From Malania oleifera (Eukaryota > Streptophyta > Magnoliopsida > Santalales > Ximeniaceae), in assembly GCF_029873635.1 (NCBI RefSeq), contig NC_080423.1, forward strand, positions 105,775,773 through 105,839,772: DNA of 64,000 nucleotides. The letters run 5' to 3'. Below are positions 11,080 to 22,592 of the stretch, piece after piece. The notes under the pieces were generated by a model that was not told the DNA's origin, did no database searches, and saw only the letters and a program-made list of their open reading frames with translations. Numbering within the stretch: the first letter of the stretch is position 1; each line of letters starts with the position of its first letter. Made by a program: the position numbers and the translations under genes.

Positions 11080-13684
11080 TGTAACGCCTCGACCCTCTAC
11101 GTGGGCCCGAAGTGCTATTAATCCATTCATTTACCTGATAATCCACATACTAATATCATGTATGCAGTAGAAAATATAAATATAATCTCCAAAAATATAA
11201 TACCAGAGTTTACTATTCTTACCCATAATCCAAATTAACTAATCACCACCTGTAATCTCATATGTACACATATCTCCAAAAATATTCAGTATTTACAAAC
11301 ACCAGTATTCACAACTATTCATCTATTTGAATACTTCAATACATAAAACATAAAATATAAAATATACATCTCAAAATTAACATAAAAATATACCTTTTTT
11401 TCTTTCTATTTCCCAAAAATGCTACAAAACCTCGAGCTCTCTAAGCTCAATTTCAAAGAGGTACTGAAAAAGATGAATTCATATTCGGGTGAGACATATC
11501 TCAGTAAGGGAAAAAATAATATATTAAAATAGCGTGTGGCTAACATGAGGTTATTAACTATTATTTGACATTTGAAAATCGTTAACATAATTTTTGAAAT
11601 CATTCTCTGATCCTAACCAAACACATGCAAAAGATTTAACCCACGAGATTACCCAATGAGAGGGGAGATTACCCGCCCATACAAGTAGCACCCCTCTGTT
11701 CTGATACATTAGGTAACCCAAAGGTCACAACTGAAGCATAATAGGGCACTCACCTTACTCAGTAAGTTCTCAAGTAATAAATTAATCTCGTACTCACATA
11801 GTTCATACAAAATTTTACTGGTGAAGGCTCCCAAGAATAGGGAAATATACCCGCCCATACAAGTAGTTTCCCTTTACCTTAGCACGTTATGCAGCCTACT
11901 GCTACACCTGATACAACTAAGGCATGGGCATTTGCCTTTCTTAGCAAGCCCTCAGGTGAAGAGTTTGTCTCGCCTAAACGTAACATGTTCTACTAGCGTA
12001 AATACTACTAATACCATAATACATTATTTTGTTTGCCATTATTTTGCATCTCTCATATGTTCATGTTTTCATCTTTTACTTTTTATTTCATTTCACTTTA
12101 CGTGACTCTTTCCCATTTTACATTGTTCACATTTCACATTTCATTTCCATTTCATTGATTTCCATTTTCATTTCATTTCATTTCATTTCGTACCTAACAT
12201 ATTTCAGTTATTTTACCCAGCATCTTTCAGCTGTTTTACCCAACATCTTTCAACTATTTTACCCAACATTTTTCAGCTGTTACACATTTACCCAGCATCT
12301 TTCAGCTGTTTTACCCAGCAACTTTTAGCTATTTTACCCAATATTTTTCAGCTGTTACACATTTACCCAACATCTTTCAACTGTTTACATGGTTGCATTA
12401 ACACACACAACCAGCATAGTTCATATCATATTTCATTTTCAATGCATTACTTACTTAACATGCATCTCATACATTTAACATATATTTGCACAGAACTTAC
12501 ATTTACTCATGCCACACAATTTAGCAATAAAATTCATACACTGCCTGTAAAATAAGTCAACCAACATTTAATGTTTATATACTGAAAATACCTTTCATTT
12601 CTTACATAATTGTCCTGAAAATATTTTCCACTTTCATTAGTTCATTTTCGCATATACGTATCTAATAAACAGCCCTAAACTCAGAAAAATATAATTTAAA
12701 TGGTTAATATTTTAAACTCATACTGAAGCATACACACTTATATATAACACAATTCATTTTTCATTAATTCATAAAAATTATGGTTTAATATATATTTTTC
12801 CCCTTACCTGATTTCTTGAACTACGCCAATAGGGACCTTGAAAAATACATGCGGCGCTCACCCGAGCCTTGAATCAAAAATCCTAACTCCATTAAATTAA
12901 TCATAAATAAAATATTATTTTAATATTTTCTAGGTCCATAAATTTTAAATAAATAATTATACCATTAAATATGGTAAATTCTCCAAATTTTCCAAATCTC
13001 ACTCTCGCTTTGGAGTGGGGCCTAGAAAACCCCAATTAAAAATTTATTCCGACCAAAATGATGGCGATCGCTACTAGGACCACGTGGTGGTATCTGATCA
13101 TTGATTTGACTGAAGTCCTAAAGATAAATTGAGGATTTAGAAGAAATATACCTTTCCCTTAGAATGGTGCCTATGCCACTCCCACGACAAATCTGCTCCA
13201 GTAGAAATGTCAGTGGTGGAGTTAGGAACCCAACGACACTTTTCGTTTCCCGATCGGTCGAACATCCGCCGAGAAATTGAGAAGAGAGAGAAACGGAGAC
13301 GGAGGAGTGACCGAGAGACAAGGAGTTACAGAGACGAATTCAGGGGGCTCTCTGCATAGGAAGCTTCTCAGCTTCTTTATTCTTTTTCCTTTTTTTTTTT
13401 TACTTTATTATATATTATAAAAATATCATATTATATTATATACTTATATATATATATATATATAATATTTTATCCTTATATATTCATGTATATTTAACTT
13501 AATTAATTTAATTTAATAATATTTAATTAACTAATTAATTAATTAATAATTACTCTTAATTTTTTTTCATACTATTTTTTTATTTGTTTATTTAATACAT
13601 TAATTTAATAATGTTTAACTAATTAATTGATTAATAATTTTAATTAATTATTATTTTTAATTAATTTTTTTTCGAGTTATTACA
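11080..13684 (-). mobile_element. Solo LTR-type element, family D copy 2
   Basis: On the minus strand it starts TGTAATAACTCG (13684) and ends CGAGGCGTTACA (11080). It is flanked by CCACT (11075-11079) and CCAGT (13685-13689), four of five identical, and it splits Copia pol between reverse transcriptase and RNase H. Length 2605 bp. It has the inverse of the TTACTGAGATATGTCTCACCC-like block at 11489-11510 and a minisatellite at 12190-12395. No coding sequence. Confidence 0.85.
12190..12395. repeat. Minisatellite in family D copy 2
   Basis: About eight degenerate copies of a unit like TTTACCCAGCATCTTTCAGCTG, homologous to 8635-8870. Confidence 0.85.
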
Positions 13685-13689
13685 CCAGT

Positions 13690-15935
13690 CCAATACCTTC
13701 TTCACATAACCGCCTTGAGATAATTATAACCTCCCTGCAGTTCTATCTCGACAAATCTCCATCCCAAGTATTTTCTTGGTTGAACAAAGATCTATCATGT
13801 CAAACTCTTTATACAACAGTTTTTTTAACTGATTCACCTTAGTTAAATCTTTAGCAACATTAACATGTCATAAACATACAACAATAAGAAAATAAGAGAA
13901 TCATCATCAAGTTTGTTTACATACACGCAGCAGTCAGACTCACATATTTTGTAGCTAATCTTAATCATATAAGAATTAAATCTTTTGTACCATTATCTTG
14001 GAGACTGTTTCAACTCATAAAGAGATTTCTTCAACTTGCAAACTAAGTTTTCTTTCCCTAGTTCACTGAATTCTTTTGGTTGTACCATATAAATATGTTC
14101 CTCAAAGTCATTATGAAGAAACGTTGTCTTCACATCCATTTGTTTCAAATGCAGTTCATAATGAGCTACCAACCCCAACACTATCCTGATAAAAGTGTGT
14201 TGGACCACAAGTGAAAAGATTTTATCATATTCTATTCTCTTTTTTCGTGAGTACCCTTTTGCCACCAACCGTGCCTTGAATTTTTCTCCTTCCTTTTCTG
14301 AAATTGCTTCCTTCTTCCTATATACTCATTTGCAGCCTATAGCCCTCTTCTCATCTTGAAGCTCCACAAACTCTCAAGTTTGATTCTTATGTAGTGATTC
14401 CATTTCCTCAATCATTGCACCCATCCACCTACTTTTCTCCTAGCCGTGCACTGCCTTTTGATATAGTTGGATCGTTGCAATTGATAAGGAAAGCATAAGA
14501 TACTAACTCTTCAAATCCATACCTTGGTGGTAGTCTAACAGTGTGTCTGAATCTCCGTATAGGAAGATTGTTGACTTATTGGTTTCATGAACTAGAACTC
14601 TCTGCAACCAGAGGACCATGATCATTGTTGTTGCCTTGAGCTTCTAACTCCACTTGCATAACATGTTCATTTCTGCCCCAGTTTTCAGGCTCTTTTTTAT
14701 GTTCATCACAATCTTAAGTACACTTTACCATAACCTTCTCATCAAAGACTACATCTCTACTGATCACTACGTTATTTGCCACTAGATCCCACCATTTGAA
14801 CCCCTTCACACCCTTTTGATATCCCAAAAAGATGCAACGTCTAGACTTTGAATTAAGCTTCAATCTTTTCTCACTAAACACATGAATATAGGTTGGACAA
14901 CCGAATACCTTCAATCTATAATAGTCTACTGCATTTCCTATCCTTACCTCTTTTGCCACTTTTCCCTCTAGTGATGCCCTTGGTGATCGGTTTATCAAGA
15001 AACAAGTCATACTCACTACCTTGGCCCAGAAGTTCTTTTGTAGCACTGCATTAAGTCTGAGACACCAAGCTCTTTCAGTTAGAGCTCGGTTCATCATTTC
15101 AGCCACACCATTTTGCTGAGATGTCTGGCGAATTGTAAAGTGTCTTTTAATACTTTGCTACTCACAAAACTCCATGAACCTAGAATCAGCGTATTCGGTT
15201 CCATTGCTTGACCTTAGACATTTGATTCTCCTCCCCATTTGGTTTTCCACTTCAGCTTTCCATGACTTGAACCTGACAAACGTATCAGACTTGTGTTGCA
15301 TGAAGTATACCCAGAATTTCGATGAGTAATCATCAACAAAACTCATATGCTACACAAGTCCACCTCTTGATGCTACTCTAACCGGGCCCCAAACATCGGA
15401 ATGTACATAATCAAGAATACCTTCTGTTTTGTGAACAACTGATTTGAATTGTCCTGTTTTGTTTTCCAATAATACAAATCCTGCAAAAATTTAGCTTACA
15501 TGTTTTCATATCTTTCAAGAGTTTTCTATTGTGTAGTTCTTTCATACCATGTTCCCTCATATGCCTAAGACGCATATGCCACAAGATAGTTTCATCATAT
15601 TCAGTATCTATGACTGTAGCTCCACCTACTACAGTAGTTCCCTGTAGTGTGTAAATATTCCCATCTAGCTTTTGACCTTTCATCGCCATTGGATTATCTT
15701 TCCATACTTTCATAACCTCACCTTCGGACTTGTAATTGAAACCATTACAATCCAAGGTGCCAAGTGAAATCAGACTCTTTTCGTAACTCTGATATGTGTC
15801 TTACATTACTCAAGGTTCTCACAACACCATCAAATATTTTTATTTTGACATTTCCAATGCCAATGATCTTACAAGAAACATCATTAGCCATAAGAACTTA
15901 ACTTGAATTTACCAACTTGTAGGTGCTGAACCACT
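13690..15935 (-). pseudogene. Copia pol: GAG-pre-integrase, integrase core and reverse transcriptase remnants
   Basis: Reading down the minus strand: a VLMANDVSCKIIGIG-like stretch (about 15890); GAG-pre-integrase with LWHMRLRHMREHGM and CKLNFCRICIIGKQ, i.e. the HHCC zinc-binding pattern (about 15600-15440); integrase core with SFVDDYSSKFWVYF (15346-15158) and SPRASLEGKVAKE (15106-14714); then RVT_2 reverse transcriptase with MDVKTTFLHNDFEEHIYM (14268-13993). Stops and frameshifts separate the blocks. The catalytic YVDD box appears as YVYD near 13870, losing one metal-binding Asp. Inactive. Confidence 0.9.
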
Positions 15936-16006
15936 CCTTGTATAAGAACTCGAACCATGAGATGTGGGTTTATTATGTAAAAAAGGAGTAAAAATGGAAT
16001 TCTGCA

Positions 16007-16200
16007 GGCTTCGTCGACAAGGCCATAATTCATCGACGAAGGTAGAAGACTTCTCGTCAACAAAATTCAGAGGTTCGTCGACGAGAAAAAGCCGAGAGGT
16101 TTGGAAAGTTGGAAATATTAGGATTCTTCGACGAAATTGCTGTCTCGTTGATGAAATTTTTGAAGATGTCGTTGATGAGGATGCCATCTCATTGATGAAA
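16007..16200 (+). promoter_or_regulatory. Palindrome array of LTR family B copy 1
   Basis: Eight TTCGTCGACGAA-like copies, for example TTCATCGACGAAGG near 16028 and GTTCGTCGACGAGAA near 16073. An AAGCCGAGAGG box near 16087 corresponds to GATACCGAGAG in family A. A CT tract follows at about 16265-16310. Confidence 0.6.
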
Positions 16201-16631
16201 TCCCCCAGGTCAAAGGTCTTTATTAGGATATTTGTAGTTTCTTCTTGGCTAAGTTATGGATTTCCTCTCTCTCTCTCTCTCTCTAGGATTTGAAGCGCTC
16301 TCTCTCTCTCCTCGATCGCTTCACCGTTTATCGCCTGAATCGAAAATCCAAAGTTACTGCGAGGATCAGTGAAGGATTCTCTACATTTCTAGCGGATCGG
16401 AATCCCGTTTCGAGCGATTTCGAGTTTCGGGCTAAAATCGAGGTAAGGCTCAATTTTTGTTTCTGATTCAGTATATGTGTAGTAGTGCTGTAAAAACCCC
16501 AAAAAGGGTTATAGAAGATTAGTAGAGTGATTCCAAAAAAAAAAAATTTAATTAATTAATTAATTAATTAATTAATCAAAAATTTTAATTAAATTTTTTT
16601 ATTTTTATTAATAAAATATATTATTTTTAAT

Positions 16632-16645
16632 ATTAATTAAATATA

Positions 16646-16700
<55 letters not shown>
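16632..16700. repeat. (ATT)n microsatellite
   Basis: A long uninterrupted ATT run in the 5' part of family C. Confidence 0.9.
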
Positions 16701-17857
16701 ATTACCTAAAGCTTCACGTAACTTCTTGGAAATTGGCATAGCCCCTCCCCCCCACATCATCTTCTTCTTCTTCTTCTTTTTCTTTCTTTCTTTTCTTTTC
16801 TTTTCTTTTCTTTTCTCTTCTATGCAGCCTCTGTAATCTCTCTCTCTCCTCTCATTTTCTCTCCCTCTCTCCTCGATTTCGTGATTGATTTTCGCCCGAT
16901 CGAAAATTCGAAAATACCACTGGACTCCATTCGCCGCTGCCGTCATTTCTACAGTAACGGATCGGTGGTAGGAGCGGCGTAAGCATATTCCCTGGGGTAA
17001 GCCATTTTTTTCTTTTTCTTTCATTTCTTGCAAAATATAAGTCCAATTGACGAACGAACACAACCACGAGAATCTAAGGATGATTCTCAACAAGTCTAGC
17101 TGGACGGAATTCTCGTGGGGGTGTCGGACCAAAACCCCAAACTTGGGGTACAGAGGTTATTAAGGGGCTTATTTTTAATTAATTAGCATTAATTTAGAAA
17201 TGCTAAAATATTAAGCATCTGGGACTGAAGTAGGATTTCTAGAATTTAGGGTTCGGGTGAGTGCCGTGGGTGTAATTTTGGAACTCGTAGGCAAAATTTG
17301 AAAAATTAAGTGGGGATGTTAAATAATAGTTTAAATATTAATTTGAGGTATATGAAGCCTAGGAAGGCTAGATGAGTATTATTTTGGAGAAATAGATTAA
17401 TTAATCTGGGGAAAATGTAAATTTTAGGAGTTGAATTTCGGGCGCCAAGGGCGTAGGATTTGGGTCCTAACGAATTTCTCAGTAGTCAGGTAAGGGAATA
17501 AATTAAAATAGTTATTTTCCATGCAAATTATTAATGATTGTGAGTAAATCTATTTTCAGAAAAGCATATGTTATATTTGTTTATTACGAATGAAATGTAC
17601 GATTGGGAACATACTGCTATGATGATTAAAATGCATATGTATGTATGAGATGTCAGAAAATCATGATTTTATAATATGAAGTATTACTTTTAACAGCATA
17701 TGTGTGGCATGAATATTATTTTACGAGAATTGTATTATGATATGAAAGACTTTAAGAGCAAAACATGTATTCAGGTATTATGAAAAAATGAGTTATGTTG
17801 TGATGATTTTGACGAATATATGATAAATGATTTATTTTCAGAATATATATACCCAAA

Positions 17858-17992
17858 ACGATTTTGGCGCGACGCCATGTATTTATGTTATCGGCACGAG
17901 GCCGTATTTTTGATATGCGCGAGGCCGTATTTATGTATGATTTCGGCACGAGGCCATAATTACTATATTTTCGGCACGAGGCCGTAATGATG
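17858..17992. repeat. Minisatellite with ATCGGCACGAGGCCGTATTT unit
   Basis: About five copies of a unit of roughly 25-30 bp. The homologous array in the second family C unit is at 19842-20005, with about six copies. Confidence 0.85.
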
Positions 17993-19841
17993 TTATATAT
18001 ATGATCATGTATTATATGTTATCACAACCAGGATGTTAGTTTAGTTCAGTTCAGGAGCTCGATACTGTAGTTATATTGTAGATCAGATATCTACATTAGA
18101 TTAGTGCTAACCATCCCACAAGGGGATGGGAGATGGATAGTCGATGTGGCTTTTAGTAGAGTGTGAACGTCCACCTGGTAGTCCGGACCAAGGTGTGGCT
18201 GGCTCATCGTACTTACATACATATTTGAGTCGGCAGTGGTCGATCAGCCAGACCGCCTTCGGGCTGCACAACCCGTCGTGGGGGGTAATACATGACACCA
18301 ACTAGCTATTCATCTTGAGTATATTTTCAGTATTACAGTTATAACAGATGTTCTATGTACGTTATGAGTTATTAGCAAATATGGAAATGTATGATTATTT
18401 AGTATGATATGATGAATGTTTTCCCGATTTACGAAACGTACTGTATATGTATAATCGCATTAAATTATCATGTTGCCACACAGCTGTATTTAGTTTATTT
18501 TCCCTTACTGAGAAGTGTCTCACCCCCAAACATTAAATGATTTTCAGGAAATCCAGTGAGACCGGTGGGCCAGAGCCACCATTGAGTGATTAGAGCTTCC
18601 CTATTGGAAGGGTAAGCATTGAACTAGGATCGGGAGTTTTTGTTATTTGATCCTAGTGTTATTTTGACTTTTGGAGGTTGTATATAGTAACAATATTTTG
18701 ATGTTATACAAAGCTCTGGTATTATGTTTTATGATTGAATGTTTGAGATTTTATGTTTACTGCTGCTAGGTTTTCCGCTGTGCTTGACAAGTGTCCCCGC
18801 TACTCACGGGTTCAAGTTAACCATTTGATCTATTATGTGATATTTTATGTTAAGAAATTGAGGGACGTTACATCATCTTCTTCTTCTTCTTTTTCTTTTT
18901 CTTTCTTTTCTTTTCTTTTCTTTTCTCTTCTGCGCAGCCTCTGTAATCTCTCTCTCTCCTCTCATTTTCTCCCCATCCCTCCTCGATTTTATGACGGATT
19001 TTCACCCGATTGAAAATCTGAAGATACTACTGGACTTTATTCGCCGCTACCGTCATTTCTACCGGAACAGATCGGTGGTAGGAGCGGTGTAAGCATATTC
19101 CCTGGGGTAAGCCATTTTTCCCTTTTTTCTTTCATTTCTTGCAAAATATAAGCTCAATTGACGAACGTACACCACCACGAGAATCTAGGAATGATTCTCT
19201 ACAAGTCTAGCTGGACGGAATTCTCGTGGGGGTGTCGGGCCAAAACCCCAAATTTGGGGTACGGAGGTTATTAAGGGGCTTATTTTTAATTAATTAGTAT
19301 TAATTTAGAAATGCTAAAATATTATGCATCTGAGACTGAAGTAGGATTTCTGGAATTTAGGGCCCGAGTGAGCACCGCGGGTGTAATTTTGGGACCCACA
19401 GGCAAAATTTAGAAAATTAAGTGGGGATGTTAAATAATAGTTTAAATATTAATTTGAGGTATATGGAGCCTAGGGAAGGCTAGATGAGAATTATTTTGGA
19501 GAAATAGATTAATTATAAGTAAATTTATTTTCAGAAAAAGCATATGCTATATTGTTTATTATGAATGAAATGTCCGATTGGGAAAATACTGTTATGATGA
19601 TTAAAATATATATGTATGTATGAAGTGCCGGAAAATCATGATTTTAGAATATGAAGTATGACTTTTAACAGCATATGTGTGGCATGAATATTATTTTACG
19701 TGAAATGTATTATTATATGAAGGATTTTACGAACAAAGCATGATTTCAGGTATTATGAAAAGATGAGTTATGTTGTGATGAATTTGACGAATATATGATA
19801 AATGATTTATTTTCAGAATATATACATATATACCTGAAACG

Positions 19842-20005
19842 ATTTTGGCTCGAGGCCATGTATTTATGTTATCGGCACGAGACCGTATTTATGTTATCGG
19901 CACGAGGCCGTATTTATGATATCGGCGCGAGGTAGTATTTATGCATGATTTCGACACGAGGCCGTAATTACTATATTTTCGGCATGAGGCCGTAATTATG
20001 TTATA
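19842..20005. repeat. Minisatellite, second array of the ATCGGCACGAGGCCGT unit
   Basis: About six degenerate copies, in the second family C unit. Copy number differs from the first array. Confidence 0.85.
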
Positions 20006-21499
20006 TATATGATCATGTATTATATGTTATCACAACCAGGATGTTAGTTTAGTTCAGTTAAGGGGCTCGGTACCGTAGCTATATTGTAGATCAAATATCT
20101 ACGTTAGATTAGTGCTAACCATCCCACGAGGGGATGGGAGATGGATAGTCGATGTGGTTTTCAGTAGAGTGTGGACGTCCACCTGGCAGTCCGGACCAGG
20201 GTGTGGTGGGCTCGTCGTACTTACAGACATATTTGACTCGGTAGTGGTTGGCCAGCCATTGTCGAGTCCCACCTTCGGACTGCATAACCCGTAATGGGGG
20301 GTAATATATGACACCAGCTAGCTATTCATCCTAGGTGTATGTTTTCAGTATTATCAGTATAACAGATGTTTTATGTATGATATGACTTACTAGAAAATAC
20401 GAAAGCATGTGATTTTTCAGTATGGTATGATGAACGTTTATGAAATATGAAATGTACTGTATGCGTATAATTGCATTAAATATTCATGTTGCCACACAGC
20501 TGTATTTAGTTTATTTTCCCTTACTGAGAAGTGTCTCACCCCCAAACTTAATTAATTTTTTAGGAGCCCCTGAGAGACCGGCGGGTCAAGGCCGCCGTTG
20601 AGCTAGTGAGATTACTCTGTGAGAAGGGTAAGATTTTGTAATAGGGTCAGAGTTATTTTGTGTTCGACCTTAGAGATATTTTGATGTCTATGAGGATGTA
20701 TAAAAGTACAATTTTATAATATTATAGAAAGCTCTGGTATTATGCTTTATGGATGGATGTTTGGATTTTATGTTTACTGCTGCGTAAAATTTCGTTGTAT
20801 TTGACAGATGTCCTTGCTACCCACGGGTTCGGGTTGACCATTTGATCTATTATGTGACATTTTATGTTAAGAAATTGAGGGACGTTACAAGTACGGATTG
20901 TAAGCCTGTATTGTACTGTGGTTTGTAGGTTTCGGAGTCTCAGTTGGTAGTTTTGAGGACCGTAGAGTTCGTAGTTGGAATTCGGGTTAAGGTAAGAGGA
21001 TTCTGTTTATATCAGTCCATTTTCGAATTAGGATCGTTAAACTTGTAGGCAACGATCGTATGTATGTTTTGACTACTTATTTGGGGAAATCTATCGGGTA
21101 AAAATGCGGGATTTTTGGGTTACAGTTTTCGGGAAAATTGGGGATTTCGGGTATCATCTCTACTTTGATTGGAAAATTGTTTGTTACGTTGAAACTATAT
21201 TATTGAAGTGACCGTAATCCATATTTGCATAAACTGTATATTGGGAATTGTAAATGATATGATTTGCTGTAAACTAAATAAGTGTGGTATGTATGGATGT
21301 ATGTATTTGTTCTAGGTATTTGTAAAACAGCTATGTGACAGCTAATTACCGTGTGCTACAATGTATAGGAACGTGAGTTCTAAAATGATTCCAAGGTTTT
21401 GTAAAACAGCCATGTATCGGTTAACTACCGTGGGCGAGAGTGGTCGACTTTATATCCGGGGTGTGAAATATCACCAGTATGTTTTGGCTGATCACCGAA

Positions 21500-21925
21500 G
21501 GGTGTGTTCTACACCGTATGTAGCGATGTAATCACTGTGGGCCTAGGTCGTCGTAGCGTAGTTGTGCATGTGGCAATGTAATCATTGTGAGACTAGGTGA
21601 CCTTGTGTAGTTGTGTATGTGGCAATGTAATCAATGTGAGCCTGAGTCGTTGCTTCGTAGTTGTATGTGTAGCAATGTAATCGGTGTGAGACTAGGTGAC
21701 CTTGTGTAGTTGTGTATGTGGCAATGCAATCACTATTGGGCCCGAGTCGTCGCATTGTAGTTGTGTATGTAGCAATGTAATCGATGTGAGACTAGGTGAC
21801 ATTGTGTAGTTGCGTATGGAGCAATGTAATTACTATTGGGCCTTGATCGTCGTAGCGTAGTTGCATATGTAGCAATGTAATCGCTGTGAGACGAGGTGAC
21901 CTTGTGTAGTTGCGAACTAGTGTGA
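21500..21925. repeat. Minisatellite of alternating about 60-bp units in family B
   Basis: Repeated strings such as GGCAATGTAATCACTGTGGG, GACTAGGTGACCTTGTGTAG and GTTGTGTATGTAGCAATG recur about seven times. Two alternating variants (CCTGAGTCGTCG and ACTAGGTGACC) make a higher-order period of about 120 bp. Confidence 0.8.
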
Positions 21926-22544
21926 CGACACTGACCGTATGTATGTATGTATGTTTTGGTATCATATGAATTGGAATGGTTTTCTGAAAATACTGGAACT
22001 GTATGGAATTGTATGAAACTGCACTAATTGTTTCAAACTGTATCGTATGTATAGTGTTATGAAGTATGCAAAATGACACTGGTATGCCACACACTGATAT
22101 AAATTGTTTTCTTCCTTACTGAGAGGTGTCTCAACCTGAATGTATGTACAATGTTTTTCAGGTCCTTCAGGTAGCGGTAAGTAGCATCCTAGCGTCCAGA
22201 AGCAAGGGGTGTAGTAGCTACTGCTAGTACCTTTTAGGTACGAGTTTTGGTATCCAGGTTGTCAGGATAGTTTTGTAGACACCTGGGGTATGTGTTGTAA
22301 TTATGGGAATGTATGTCCTAGTTTGTATAGACTCTAGTATGGTCTTGTTTATGTATAAAAGACCGTATTCCGCTGTGTATCTGATGAGTATGGATTGGTA
22401 TGTGTATGTATATAGGGCAACCGTGTACCCCACGGGGTCGGACCCTCTTATTTGTATTGTATCATGTTTGTTTAAATTGATACAGAGACATGTTAGGTTA
22501 CTAATTTCACCCCCGTGTCCCATTTTCGGGTTCGGGGCGTGACA

Positions 22545-22592
22545 CCTTGTTTAAAGTCATATGGTAAAAACATGCTGAGTCAAGTATCCACA
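22545..22592 (-). pseudogene. Copia protease fragment stranded between two insertions
   Basis: The minus strand encodes WILDSACFYHMTLNK, the Ty1/Copia aspartic protease region (usual motif WILDSGAS.HM). The catalytic Asp-Ser is kept, but the Gly-Ala that normally follows reads Ala-Cys. Only 48 bp remain, between family B copy 1 on the left and family A copy 2 on the right. It links the gag and pol parts into one element. Confidence 0.88.

Larger units (their letters stand above)
16489..20889 (+). mobile_element. LTR-type element, family C, with an internal tandem duplication
   Basis: It starts TGTAAAAACCCC and ends GAGGGACGTTACA. It is flanked by AGTGC (16484-16488) and AGTAC (20890-20894), inside family B copy 1. 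An identical terminal GAGGGACGTTACA also occurs at 18860-18872, so the unit is one complete LTR (16489-18872, 2384 bp) followed directly by a second copy lacking its first 268 bp. The TTACTGAGAAGTGTCTCACCCC block is present twice (18504, 20521). No coding sequence or palindrome array. Confidence 0.85.
16757..20889 (+). repeat. Direct tandem duplication, unit about 2.1 kb, in family C
   Basis: Unit 1 is 16757-18872 and unit 2 is 18873-20889. Both begin TCATCTTCTTCTTCTTC after ACA and run in parallel through the GGCCGT minisatellite, the GCACAACCCG block and the terminal GACGTTACA. Unit 2 lacks about 120 bp found in unit 1 near 17410-17540. Many substitutions separate the units, so the duplication is old. 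Confidence 0.88.
15941..22544 (+). mobile_element. Solo LTR-type element, family B copy 1, carrying a nested family C insertion
   Basis: Bounded by an exact CCTTG duplication (15936-15940, 22545-22549) inside Copia. It starts TATAAGAACTCGAA (the TG terminus has become TA) and ends GGTTCGGGGCGTGACA. The two parts, 15941-16488 and 20895-22544, align in order with the intact copy at 60555-62645. The nested element occupies 16489-20889. It has a palindrome array, a CT tract, a TTACTGAGAGGTGTCTCA block (22117-22134) and a minisatellite. No coding sequence. Confidence 0.9.

Noticed and set aside
16608-17132. 174-codon open frame on the minus strand with Lys-rich and Ile-rich runs
   Set aside because: It is made of (ATT)n and (CTT)n microsatellites in LTR family C; no domain.
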